NCBI GenBank assembly: GCA_021292165.1
Contig: JAHFWL010000058.1
Coordinates: 930,001 to 994,000, forward strand
DNA from: Shinisaurus crocodilurus
Lineage: Eukaryota > Chordata > Lepidosauria > Squamata > Shinisauridae
DNA: 64,000 nucleotides
Direction: 5' to 3'
Made by a program: the position numbers and the translations under genes. Below are positions 21,665-32,124 of this stretch, in pieces (position 1 is the stretch's first letter; each line of letters opens with the position of its first letter). The notes under the pieces were generated by a model, which saw only the letters and a program-made list of their open reading frames with translations, was not told the origin of the DNA and did no database searches.

Positions 21665-22375
21665 TACAGGCAGAGGTGGTGTTAGGGAGTGGCCTACTAG
21701 GACCCCAAATCTTTAATCTGGAGCCCTGAATCTCTGGGTGGCCATCTGCCCCACCACCTTGCTGTCCATGGGCACTTGCTAAAATACAGTCATGCCTTGG
21801 ATTGAGAGCATAATTCGTTCTGGAAACATGCTTGTAATCCAAAACACTCTTATATCAAAACAAAATCCCCCCAAAAAAAATTTGTACAGAGATTTTTAAT
21901 TTAAGCCGTACTACAGTACTTGTATTGCAAGACGTCGCTTGTATATCAAGTAAAAAAATAAATAAATAAATATTTAAAAATTTGCTTGTCTTGCAAAACG
22001 CTCTCAAACCAAGTTACTTGCAATCCAAGGTATTACTGTAAAGGCACAGGGGCCCTGGTGATCTTTCTTGCATCTGACCCCCCTGGATCAGCTGACTTTT
22101 TGCCCACATGGGCTTCACCTCCTGCTGCCCCCCCCTTGAATCTTTCTGCCTGAGTTTTTTTCCTGAAATCAAATGCCCTCCTCTCCCCTATCCATACATC
22201 CCTTTTTCAAATAGAGGTGTCCTTAGGAGACAGGGCCCTTTACAGACACACACAGACAGAGAGACTTCAGAGCACATGTAAATTAGCATATGCACATTTG
22301 TGCTTTTTTTTTGGTCCTGTGGGCCTGAGCCCTGGATCATTTCGGTACCTTGCACCGCCCCTGCCAGGCAATCAA
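21665..22375 (+). mobile_element. hAT-like non-autonomous element, copy 3 of 3
   Basis: It begins CAGAGGTGGTGTTAGGGAG and ends CACCGCCCCTG. It is interrupted at 21787-22038 by Tigger-type MITE copy D and continues on the other side with CCTGAATC...AATGCCCTCCTCTCCCC...ATGTAAATTAGCATATGCA. This is the longest of the three copies. Confidence 0.6.
21787..22038. mobile_element. Tigger/pogo-type MITE, copy D
   Basis: Starts CAGTCATGCCTTGGATTG, ends CAATCCAAGGTATTACTG, TA on both flanks. Nested in the hAT-like element above. Confidence 0.87.
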
Positions 22376-22509
22376 GCGTTTGTGAGCAGGCTCCAGCAAC
22401 CTGCACAGTGGAGCAGAAGAACTCGCGCTGCTCTTCCGCTATGCTGCTTGAACATCGTTTCCTGTTTTCTGTGCATACTGAAGCCAAGAAATAAAGCCCA
22501 GGATGGGGC

Positions 22510-22603
22510 TATGCAGATGTTTATTTTCTTTATTTACTCAATTTATATACTGCTTATCATATCTAAAAATTTTATCTCTAAGCGGTTTGCAAGATCCAAA
22601 ATG

Positions 22604-22651
<48 letters not shown>

Positions 22652-23225
22652 ACAAAAGCCTCATCAGATAAAATGTTTAAAATATTTAAAACCAAAATTA
22701 AAAACACAGTTAAGTACTAAAGTTTAGCACCTAAACGAACTGACTGGGCAGCACAATCATTCAATGAAGCCTTGGGTAAAGAGATGGGTGTTCAACAGAC
22801 GCCTAAACCAACCAAGCCACAAATTGGTGTTTCTTTCCCAAATACCTGAGAGGGGAGCATTCCATAAGGTGGCCAGGGAGAAGGCCCGCCAGGTTGCCAC
22901 CAGATGGTAATTTGCAGGTACAACCAGGAAGACCTCCTCCGGTGATCTTCGCAATCGCACAGGTCTATATCTGATAAGCTGTCAGGTAACCTGGTCCCAA
23001 GTTATTCAGGGTTTTATATACAGTACAAGATCCTGAACTTGGCTCGATAGCTAATAGGAAGCCAGTGCAGTTCCTTCAACACTGGTGTAATATGTGCCCA
23101 GCCAGGCATCCCACTCAGTCAGCATCTTGGCCACCGCATTCTGCATCAGTTGCAGCATCCGACCCGGGGCAATGATAAGGATGGCTCCCACCCTCCATAA
23201 ATCACATTAAAATAATCAAAACAGT
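22510..23225 (-). mobile_element. L2-like LINE 3' part with (CAT)n tail
   Basis: On the minus strand a decayed L2-like C-terminus reads through (words equivalent to LGPGYLTAY, GGNLAGLLPG), then a 3' UTR and a tail made of an (ATG)n run at 22604-22651. The same tail style (L2 end followed by ATG repeats) is seen at 34705-34763. Many stops; no function. Confidence 0.6.
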
Positions 23226-23234
23226 AATCTAGAT

Positions 23235-23369
23235 CAGTGCTCTCCAACCTTGGGTCCCCAGATGTTTCTGGCCTACAACTCCCAGCATGCCCCAGCCAGC
23301 GTAGCTGGCTGGGGCATGCTAGGAGTTGTAGGCCAAAAACATCTGGGGACCCAAGGTTGGAGAACACTG
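23235..23369. mobile_element. hAT-type palindromic MITE
   Basis: An almost perfect palindrome with CAGTG/CACTG ends; flanks ATCTAGAT and ATCTAGAG agree at 7 of 8 positions. The central CCAGCGTAGCTGG is the intact loop that is replaced in the copy at 19316. Confidence 0.88.
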
Positions 23370-23999
23370 ATCTAGAGACTATTTATTTATTTATATTCAA
23401 AATATTTATGGGCCACCTCTGGGCAGGAGCCCTCCCAAGACAAACGTGATTCCAATAACTGGGATTACTAGGAAAGGGGGAAAGCTTCATCCACACAACC
23501 CCAATGTTGTCTCCAAAGTGCACCCCTTTATTTTCTCCCGTATAAATTAACAGTTGCCATTTGCCGATCCTGGGGGGGGGGGGAAGGAAAATGCTGCACC
23601 TGAGGACAAAATTGGCCCTGCCACCAACAGGTGTGTTGCGGAAAGGCAGCCCGGTGGGTCCTCCCCCCCCCCCCGCCCCCTTGTCCTCCTTCCAAGGGCA
23701 GTTCCAGGTCTGTAGGAAAGGAGATAATGTGCTTCCAAAGCTCCCCTTTTGTCCTTCAAAAATACACAAAGATGTGGATTCAGGGAGGGAAGGAGGGAAC
23801 AAAGCACAGTGCCAGCCTGAGACATTTTGCTGCCCAAAGCAGAGCCCAAATGTGCAAAGGGGAACAGTTTTAAAAGTCTTTCTCAAGTCTGAACCATCAG
23901 ACACCAGTTATTCCTGGATAGTTCAGTTATCCTCCACCATCCCCCTGGTGCTGCCTGAAGCAGGTCATTTCGCCCTGCTGCATAGCAGGGCTCGCCCTA
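23370..23999. other. Intergenic, no gene seen
   Basis: Contains poly-G and poly-C runs and overlapping ORFs on both strands (23383-23904 minus, 23561-24016 plus) with no recognisable domain. Probably old repeat DNA. Confidence 0.35.
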
Positions 24000-24060
24000 G
24001 ATTTCATAGATCATAGAGTTGGAAGGAGCCTACAAGGCTATCGAGTCCAACCCCCTGCTC
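24000..24060 (-). mobile_element. Truncated 5S/CR1 SINE tail
   Basis: Only the CR1-like end is present (GGACTCGATAGCCTTGTAGG, ATGATCTATGAAATC); the 5S head is missing, i.e. a 5'-truncated insertion. Confidence 0.7.
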
Positions 24061-24222
24061 TTCTGACAAGGTGATGCAGAGCACAGCTTCTGGCTTGGGG
24101 GATGAAGTGCTTCTTACCTCCTCCTTGGACCTGGAGGTCATGGCTGGTACCTTCTCTCTTTTGTGCCCGCTTATGAGGAGCTGGACTGGATGGTTATGCT
24201 ACAAAACAGATCATTAAATGTT

Positions 24223-24224
24223 TG

Positions 24225-24280
<56 letters not shown>

Positions 24281-24282
24281 AT
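24223..24282. repeat. (GT)n(AT)n microsatellite
   Basis: GT repeats followed by TA repeats. Confidence 0.95.
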
Positions 24283-24394
24283 TTGCTTGGCCATTATATT
24301 TTACTTAGCATTGTTCTACTGGTGAAATTGTCGTCACGACTTCTTGTCAACAGGTCTTCCTGGGTGAGAGTCCTTTAAGGTCATCATCAGACGA

Positions 24395-24961
24395 TCACTC
24401 GTGACCGAGTAAGATTGTCTTCCAGGATAAAAAAATAAAAATAAAAATTAAAAAAATACAAAAAGGAAATTTTAAAAGGAGGAAATTCTTAAAAAATTGT
24501 GTAGACTCTAGCGATGGGTCCGTAAGTGACTGTGGAGGCAATTCTAGATCCACACAGCTTCCCACAGTGAGGACACAGGTTACCAGATGGAAGATGGTCC
24601 TGTAAAGGATTCGTTTGACGTGCTTTTCGCTTAGCATGTTTCTCCCTTTCACCTTGCACTCGGGCTTCTTCAAAGTCCATAGAACCTTTGTGAAAGGCCA
24701 ACCTCCAGTTAGATCGTTCATGGGCCAGAGCTTCCCAGTTTTTGATGTTTATGTTGCATTTTTTTAGATTAGCCTTATGAACATCTTTAAACCTCTTATA
24801 TTGACCACTGATATTCCGCTTTCCATCCTTGAGTTGGGAGTAAAGTAGCTGCTTTGGGAGACGGCAGTCAGACATTCGAACAACATGACCAGTCCACTGA
24901 AGTTGGTACCTTTACCGGTAAGTACCTTTAAGGTACTTAAGTGCAGTTCCATAAGGCTCAA
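24395..24961 (-). pseudogene. Non-LTR retrotransposon ORF2 C-terminal fragment
   Basis: The minus-strand frame (24875 down to 24489) reads RLPKQLLYSQLKDGKR, then YKRFKDVHKANLKKC, NWEALAHERSNWR, and a zinc-finger-like CPHCGKLC. This arrangement is the C-terminal end of ORF2 in several endonuclease-type LINEs. A 3' UTR follows, ending in GAAGACAATCTTACTCGGTC. The same terminal sequence occurs alone on the plus strand at 26280-26330. Clade not assigned; 5'-truncated and dead. Confidence 0.65.
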
Positions 24962-25536
24962 CCCATCGCACCTGTGTTTACAATCACATGGTTTAAAGAA
25001 TGACCCACACCTTTCATGCTCTCATACACAGTTTGCTGTTCTCCACCAGGATGACTCCCTGCGTGTCTTTAGCGGTGTTTTGAATCATCCAGGTGTGAGT
25101 GAGTATGTAGCCTTTTATATGTTGATCGGTTTGTTTAAATGTGTTTGTAAAATTTTAATAAAACTTTTTACCAAATTGTGTTTAGGATCTCAACAGTGCC
25201 CTGCCTGCACCAGAACTAAACATTTGTGGGGAGCCTCAGGTCCTGTTTAGTTTTATAATATTGTGGTGTGTATTCTCTTTGGCATGAACATACACTTCTT
25301 TTGGTCGGGTACGGCCCATGCCTTACTGTCTGATCTGGTGCGGTTTTACAAATATATGTAAACATTTAATGAGCTGGGTTTTTAATATATATACACATAT
25401 TTTTAATGAATAAAACATGTTTCTTTTAATTACAGGTGAGGACACCACAGTTTTATACTTTTAATAATTGTATGTCAGAGGCTTGGATTATATTACATCG
25501 TGTATGTGTGCATATAAGCCTTAGCATTTTTATACA

Positions 25537-25578
25537 CTAGATGGCTGAAGAAGACCTCTAAGGTCAAAACGCATCTGG
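25537..25578 (+). ncRNA. Hammerhead-ribozyme-like motif, degenerate
   Basis: AGATG, then G, then CTGAAGA (core CUGANGA), stem II AGACCTCTAAGGTC, AAAA (core normally GAAA), CG, then CATCT, which pairs with AGATG as stem I. It is the same architecture as the motif at 20431 and typical of Penelope-like elements, again with the critical G changed to A. Confidence 0.5.
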
Positions 25579-26691
25579 GACTGGTTCTTGTTATTTATTT
25601 AGGAATTATAGCACACCATATGTACAATTTAGTTCATTTGTTTGTTTGTAAGCTGTAAGCCAGCACGTATTCAGATAAAACCAATTGTTCAGACTTCTTT
25701 AAAAACTTTCACCGGTTTGCTCATCCCAATTCTTTTACTGAACGGGTCATTCCATGTAAAATCAACCAATGAATTTTCCTGACCGTCACCGATTTTGAAA
25801 GAACTTGGTGAACTTGTTGGGTCTGCTGAGAAAATAAGCTGCTCCAAAAATTAGACTTCTGGGACAAAAACTTTTGCAGATATGGCAATCAAAAATATGA
25901 AGAAAAATGTTAAATTTTGTGCGTCGGACAACATTAAAATGACAGTAATTCCAGTTGTACAGAACCTAGAAAGTTAATCATGGTGTTGATGGAAAGCCTT
26001 TGAAATGCTCTTTCATTTGATATGTAACATAAATGGTTTTTTGCAATAAATATATTTCAAGGTCAAATAGTAAAATTTGACCTTGAATTATGCAAAAACT
26101 AAAAAAAATTTCTCCATGATTTTTCTTTTAGTATTTCATCTGACAGTGCTTAATATATGTACCAATTTTCAAAATGGGGCTCTTAACAGAAAACGAGTTA
26201 CATCTTTTGAGGCGCTCTGTGTGTATGTGTTCATATGAATTGTATCTCACTGTACATTCTTTAGAATTTCCTCCTTTTATCCCGGAAGACAATCTTACTC
26301 GGTCACGAGTGATCGCCTGATGATGACATATCTTAAGAAAATATGCATTATCACTTAGGTTTTGAATAAATATTGTGCACAAGTACAAGCTACCCTGTCA
26401 TAATTGTGCAGCTCTGAATTAGGTATTCTTTTTCACAAAGGCATACTTCTGACATTTTGTGTAGAATAATGATACTTCCTCTAGGTGGTCATTCTGGTAT
26501 GAAATCAATCAAAGAATATTTCCAACTGAAAGCAAATTGCTTAAGATTTGGTGAACTTGTTCTGCTTATTAAAAAATAAGTTGCAGGGCCTATTGTTTTC
26601 AGAAGAATGAGGTTTAAAATATGTACTTTTAAAAAGGTACTCACCAGTATGCTTGGGAAAACATGTTCATTTTATTTTTTTCAAATAAATA

Positions 26692-26938
26692 CAGTAATAC
26701 CTTGGATTGCAAGTAACTTGGTTTGAGAGCGTTTTGCAAGACAAGCAAATTTTAAATATTTATTTAATTTTTTTTAACTTGATATACAAGCGATGTCTTG
26801 CAATACAAGTACTGCAGTATGGCTTAAATTAAAAATCTCCGTACAAATTGTTTTGGGGGGATTTCGTTTTGATATGAGTGTTTTGGATTACAAGCACGTT
26901 TCCGGAACGAATTATGCTCTCAATACAAGGTATTACTG
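26692..26938. mobile_element. Tigger/pogo-type MITE, copy E
   Basis: CAGTAATACCTTGGATTG ... ATACAAGGTATTACTG with TA on both sides; nested in the 3-kb transposon. Confidence 0.87.
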
Positions 26939-27186
26939 TATACAGAAGTTTGACCTTGAATAATGACAAAAAAACTCCTTTTGTTTTAAATAACGTTTAA
27001 CATCCCTGGAAACATGTACTTGATTTCAAAATGGGACTCTTACTAGCATAGTTTTTTTGATTTACTTAGATGTGGGCTTGAAAAACCATTATTGTGCATA
27101 GATGAGATTTTCCATTTTACTTTTATATATGCTGATCAGATTTTATGCAGTTCAAATATTACTTGCTAACATTTTGTTAACAAGTC

Positions 27187-28013
27187 CTAAATTAAGGAGC
27201 TTTTCATAACAGTAGTTTCTAGTCTTGAAGTTGCTGCTTGACACTCTTTGTCTGTTAGTGTATAGAAGCGCCCTGTTGGGCAACAAGGATCAGCTTTTGT
27301 CAAAACATCTGAAGATGGTATCCATAGGACATCTTGTTTATCTGGATACATAAATGATTTTGCTGGTCCAGCTGGATGAAGAAAGCTCACTAACACTTCT
27401 GCTCTCTGATCATCTGTTTGTAAAACACAACCTAACCACCATTGTGAGATATAAACGCATGTAACAAATCCTCGTATTTCTTGCAATTCCAGTTCTCCTT
27501 CTTTAATAGTCACTGTCTCTTTTCTGGATTCGCATTGAAATGAATATCTTTTAGTAGCAACAGTGTGTTTTGTTAATGGAATTACAGCGTGAATTTTCTG
27601 TGTCCCAGGAATTGTCTTGAATTCTCGAAGCAACATTTCAGAAGCTTTTCTTCCAGTTCATAATCTTTACTTGTGGTGTATTGAAATGCAACCTGTGTGA
27701 TGTTCTCCTTTGCCCAATCAAAGAGCTGACGAGGGGTCATGATTTGTTTTTCATACGGATGCTGCAAACTTGCTCGAGCAGCTAACCTTTTCACAGTGCC
27801 ACCCAAACCATCACAAGGCCCTTTTCCATGTGATGTGGCAAAGAAGTGCCATTCTGCATCGATACCGAAATCTGACTTATGCTTACTTAAGTTGTTGAAG
27901 TTTTTACCGTTTTTATACTGTGCTACTGTACCATCAGGGAAATAATAGATCTTAGTTATGCTACCTGTAGAAATGGTGTGCAGGAATTCAACAATTTGAA
28001 AAGTCATGAACAC
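27187..28013 (-). pseudogene. Transposase-like gene, frameshifted
   Basis: Two overlapping minus-strand frames (28013-27582, then 27636-27187) make one broken protein. The first has YYFPDGTVAQYKNGKN, an acidic-glutamine block that could hold catalytic residues, then EWHFFATSHGKGPCDGLGG, TVKRLAARASLQ and TPRQLFDWAKENI. The second has QWWLGCVLQ and a cysteine/proline segment. I recognise the HFFATSHGKG...GGTVKRLAARASL block as typical of uncharacterised transposon-encoded proteins found across animal genomes, but I cannot name the superfamily. The frame changes near 27600, so one frameshift disables it. The position between perfect TIRs supports a transposase role. Confidence 0.65.
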
Positions 28014-28814
28014 ATTGCAGCAGAAGTGGGGTCAGCACTTGTCACGGCTTCAGGCCTGCCTTTTTCTTTCTTATCAGAATCTGTGAATAAAGCTTGATTT
28101 AATGTACCGTAGACATCCAAAGAGATATATCCCTGTGAAGGTTTGAGGCCTACCCATGCCTGGTTTGGTTTCAGCCTGAAGGCTCCGGAAGCTCCGGAAG
28201 GGAGGGGGCAGGCTTAAGTTTAATTTCCCTCCAAAAAATTATGTTTTAAGTGTGTATAAGGGGGTGAAGTTATTGTAGGGAGGTACTGTGCATGTATAAG
28301 AACATTCACATCTTCTGAACTGTTCGGAACCCCGTTCTGGAAATTGGTACATATACTCAAAAGGTAAACATGGGTTATCTGTGGAAAAAAATCAGCAAAA
28401 AAAAACCATTTGGTTTTTTTGGAATTCAAGGTCAAATTAAGGAAACTATGACCTTGAATATTTTATTTCACATGCATGCTTCATGTTACATATCATATAA
28501 AAGGGTAGTTTGAGAGCTTTCATATGACACCATGATTTACTTTCTAGGTCAATTCTGAAGGAAGTTATGATACTTTTTGTGTAGTCACAAATGCTGAAAA
28601 TCGTGTTTTGGGCATTTTTTGAGCACACTGTACTTTTGAACCGTGAGGTATAATGACCTATAATTTGGTGTATGTTAATTTCTCATGCTGGTCTACCAGT
28701 ATGCCAGTTTTTTAAAAAATCACAGATGGTGAGGTAAATTTTTCATTTTGGGGGGTTGATTTTACATGGAATGACCCGACCTGTTTTGTTGTTGTTGTTG
28801 GGATACATCATCCT

Positions 28815-28905
28815 GTAAGTTGTCTTGTCAAGTGGGGACTAGAACCTGGATCTCCCAAGTCCTAGTCCAACACTCTAACTGCTACACCACACTGGCTGTC
28901 CATAT
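28815..28905 (-). mobile_element. tRNA-derived SINE head
   Basis: On the minus strand: AGTGTGGTGTAGCAGTTAGA (A box region) and GGTTCTAGTCCCC (B box); only the tRNA-like part is present. Confidence 0.7.
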
Positions 28906-30944
28906 ATGGCAACCTAAGAGAGGGCGTCCTTGATATAGGCACTGAGTCTTACAAGCTTTTTGCACAGTTGATCCGGTGCAAGTCTGGATCCAACCTGGTA
29001 TTTGTATGGTCCTCAGTGATTTGCCACACTGTTCTATGGTGCATGTCTAACCCAGAAGTACATCTCATTGAGTTCAATGGGATTGACTCCCATGGAAGTG
29101 TGCATGCAGGCCCAGATACATGATCACAGCAACCCTAAGGAGAACTATATAAAATGGACCAATGTTATCATCACCATATTACAGATTGGCAGGTGAGGGA
29201 CTCGGGGGGTGGAGGGAGAGAACTGCTTGTCTGAAGTCACATGGTAAGCTCACAGATGAGCTGAGCTGAGGGTACACCATTTCTCAATCGGCAAACTAGA
29301 ACAGCCCTAGAACATGCTAGACATGATGCTCTATCTATCACATTGCCTGTGCTTTGCATGTATTAAAACTGAGCATCAGGAGCCACTTAAAAGATTTGGC
29401 ACCCAGGCCCATAAGACACACATCTGAAGAAAATTTGCATATTCTAATCTATATCTATATGCAAATTTAGAAATACTAGGATTTATAGAAGGCGAAGGAA
29501 GCCAATTAATTTCTCATCTCAAATAAAATAATTTTTTCAATTAATTAGCATGCCACCCCAGATCATTGCAAATTAGTACATAGTTGCTCTTTAGTTACCA
29601 TTAATTTGCAAACCCTTGCTGTCTCATCCCCACTTCTCTCTCTCCCTCTTGTAGGAAAATTGGCCTGACCCCATGCAATTAAGTTTTAAAGAAATCTTCC
29701 ATTGGCATAAATCAGGGATTTTAAGAATAGACCTGGGGCCCAGGCAGGCCTGTAGCTAACCTAAAAGTTTGGGGGGGGGCACCCAAAAAGTAGGGGAGGG
29801 CAGTCCATCTGGTTTGCAGGCCTTTTAAAGACTAAATTGTAACCTGTTTTAAGTATTTGTTTGTAAGAAAATAGGGGGCAGCCCCCCCAGCTACAGGTCC
29901 AGGCCCCGAGAAATAGTGTTGGGGCCGGAGCCCCATGGGCCCAGCCTTAGCAACACCCCTGCTGTGCATTAAATATGCCCCAGGTGCTTGTTCTGCGACT
30001 GTGCGCATGGGTATTCATGGCACTGTTTTTGAAGATGGTTGAGTGGAAGGCCTGTGCTAGCCTAGCAATATGGGGCACATGATACATTTGCTCAGCTCAG
30101 TGATTCTGCAAAGTACCTTGATGAATGAATCTTGCTCTACCCCTGCCCTCTGCAGCCTGGCGCCTTCCAGGTGTGTCGGACTACAACTCCCATCAGCCCA
30201 GCCTTCATGACTGATAGTTGGGGATGATGGCTGGGGATGATGGGAGTTGTGCTCTAACACATCTGGGAGGCTGCCTTAAACTATTCACATCTCCCTTCTC
30301 CCTGCCCCCCCTCTCAAACACATCCCCACACCCCAAAATATGAAATGGCACCCCTGGCAGGTTACTGTTACTCAGTAGTTCAGGAAAGGCACTCTGCACA
30401 TGTTTGGAGTCCGTCTTATTTTCCCATATTCCAGGAAGTAATTCCCAGCATTGAAAACTGATCCCTTGGGATGAATGTCTTCTTGTCCTTGGACTCAAAA
30501 AACCTGTAGCATATCCTGAAGCCCATCACAATTTCTTATATGGTCATGTGTAAATTGTAAAATTTTCATATGTGCCTTTCTGGCAAAGCTCACCTGAAGT
30601 TAACCGATGTTTGAAAGGCCCAAAGGCCGGTGCAGTCAAATTAGGGTAGCCAAAAGCAAAGACAAGGTCAGGGCTCCTGCACCTTAAATAAAATTATTGT
30701 GTAAAAGAAGGAATTTCAGCAGGTGTTGAAATGGCAACAAGCTACACCTGCCGAAATTCCCTTCAAGCGAAGCAACTTGATCGCCCTGCTCAGTTCTGAG
30801 AGAAGGGTACGGGAAACTCTGCAGGATTCCTCAATGAATTGGCGGAGATCACTTTAAAGTGAAAGCAGGGAGGAAGCTTAGAAAAGAAAAAAATAAAATA
30901 GATTAGGGCGGGGGGGGGGGAAGAAAGACACTCAAATCCCGTGT
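28906..30944. other. Intergenic, mostly old repeats
   Basis: A hAT-like palindromic MITE is visible near 30150-30270 (CTACAACTCCCATCAGCCC / GATGGGAGTTG). Nothing else is recognisable; no exon with conserved coding potential was found. Confidence 0.4.
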
Positions 30945-31300
30945 ACCCAATTTTTAATGCCTAGCCAGCATTGCCCACCTGCGGCAATGCAAACCGCGAC
31001 AACCGACAAAGCTTGTTTTGCGTTTGCCCGTCTTAGCCAATGGGGGGCGCGCAGCGGGAGGCGCTCCGTCCACTCTGCCCAATGAGCGGAAGGAGAACCT
31101 TCCCCTTCTTTCATTCCCCTCCTATTACACACCCCTTCGGAAAGCCGCACGCATGCGCAGTGATACTGCCTCTGCTACTTGCAAGCTCAAAATAGAGCCC
31201 CCTCCCCCTTTCCCTGGTTTTCAGTGGCGCTTAGTGGCCCCTAAGCACGTTCTGCCGAGGCTCCCTAATTTTATGGGAAGTCTTGTCCGGGCAAAAATGT
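30945..31300. promoter_or_regulatory. CpG-rich segment with CCAAT boxes
   Basis: By eye, this stretch has many CpG dinucleotides compared with its surroundings (GGGGCGCGCAGCGGGAGGCG). It has two CCAAT motifs (AGCCAATGG near 31033, CCCAATGAG near 31078) and a GCATGCGCA NRF1-like site near 31151. It could be a gene promoter or simply the unmethylated surroundings of the adjacent tRNA gene. No transcript start can be set. Confidence 0.4.
31293..31297 (-). terminator. Pol III terminator of tRNA-Gln
   Basis: TTTTT on the minus strand, 10 nt after the tRNA 3' end. Confidence 0.85.
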
Positions 31301-31307
31301 CCCCGCG

Positions 31308-31379
31308 AGGTCCCACCGAGATTTGAACTCGGATCGCTGGATTCAAAGTCCAGAGTGCTAACCATTACACCATGGGACC
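31308..31379 (-). tRNA. tRNA-Gln, anticodon TTG
   Basis: A 72-nt minus-strand gene. The acceptor stem GGTCCCA pairs with TGGGACC, followed by discriminator T. The A box TGGTGTAATGG and B box GAGTTCAAATCTC are canonical. The anticodon arm reads GGACTTTGAATCC with anticodon TTG. All stems pair, no CCA is encoded, and a T5 terminator follows. The sequence has the standard vertebrate tRNA-Gln(TTG) form with no SINE tail, so it is a genuine gene and not a SINE. Confidence 0.97.
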
Positions 31380-31559
31380 TGCCGACTCCTCAGAGGAGCA
31401 GGAGCCTTCCTCAGTCATTGTCACGACGGCGTGTTTCCCCTGGAAATGCTACTGTTCTCAGTATTGTTAAATAGACAACAGAACCGAGAGGATTAAATTG
31501 GGGGGGGGGGGAGAGGAGAGAGAAAGCATGAACCGAGCAGAAAAAGAACCTGCCCACTT

Positions 31560-31900
31560 ATGCAACACTAGGCTGCCTCTCTAGAAAGCTCCGCGCTTGC
31601 TCCGACGCTGAAGCGGATTAATGGACGCGCATCCTATCCTGCGTGACGTTTGCACCGCATGGAGGCGTTCAGCCTTCAGTTGCACGCCGGGAGACTGCGG
31701 GGGGGGGGCGGCTCCAGACCAGACGTACGTCCCGTGAGCTTACGATGCCAGCCGTGCCTGATACCAAAGCAAGATCCGCCTATTGTGGGGCCCGATAGGG
31801 GAAAAGGAAAGAGACGCCCCCTCCCGCTGCTTGTTGTTGTAGGGCGCACACCCCCACCCAGTCCTCCTCCTGCGCACAAGCCTCCTTTGAAATGAACGGG
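31560..31900. other. Second CpG-rich stretch
   Basis: GC-rich DNA with a CRE-like GTGACGTTT (31641-31651) and an ATG in a fair context at 31658 that opens a 78-codon frame. The frame is proline-rich with no known domain. It might be a 5' exon of an unseen gene. I see no donor site that makes this convincing. Confidence 0.25.
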
Positions 31901-32124
31901 CGCTGAAAATCCGATGACCCCATTACTTTGAGAGTAATAATAAGCACATCTGTTGAAGGGGAGGAAAGCTTATGCCAGAATACATTTATTAGGGCGCTGG
32001 GGACAGTGTAAAAGCTGGAACGGAACAGGCTGGAACGGCCTTTTTCTTTTTTAAAAAAACAAACAAAAACTATGCCAAACACAATGGCTTGTGTTAGAGG
32101 CACTTAGGGCTGAAACCCTTGCAA

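Larger units (their letters stand above)
25743..28778 (-). mobile_element. 3-kb DNA transposon with perfect 25-bp TIRs
   Basis: The ends 25743-25767 and 28754-28778 are perfect inverted repeats (outer part CGGGTCATTCCATG). Subterminal regions share words such as GACCTTGAAT and CAAGGTCAAAT. The element carries a broken transposase-like gene on the minus strand (27187-28013) and later insertions: a LINE tail at 26280-26330 and Tigger-type MITE copy E. No convincing target duplication was found, so the superfamily stays open. Confidence 0.8.

Noticed and set aside
31650..31895. Possible first exon MEAFSLQLHAGRLRGGG
   Set aside because: GC-rich and proline-rich, with no convincing donor and no homology I recognise. 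Noted only as CpG-rich DNA.
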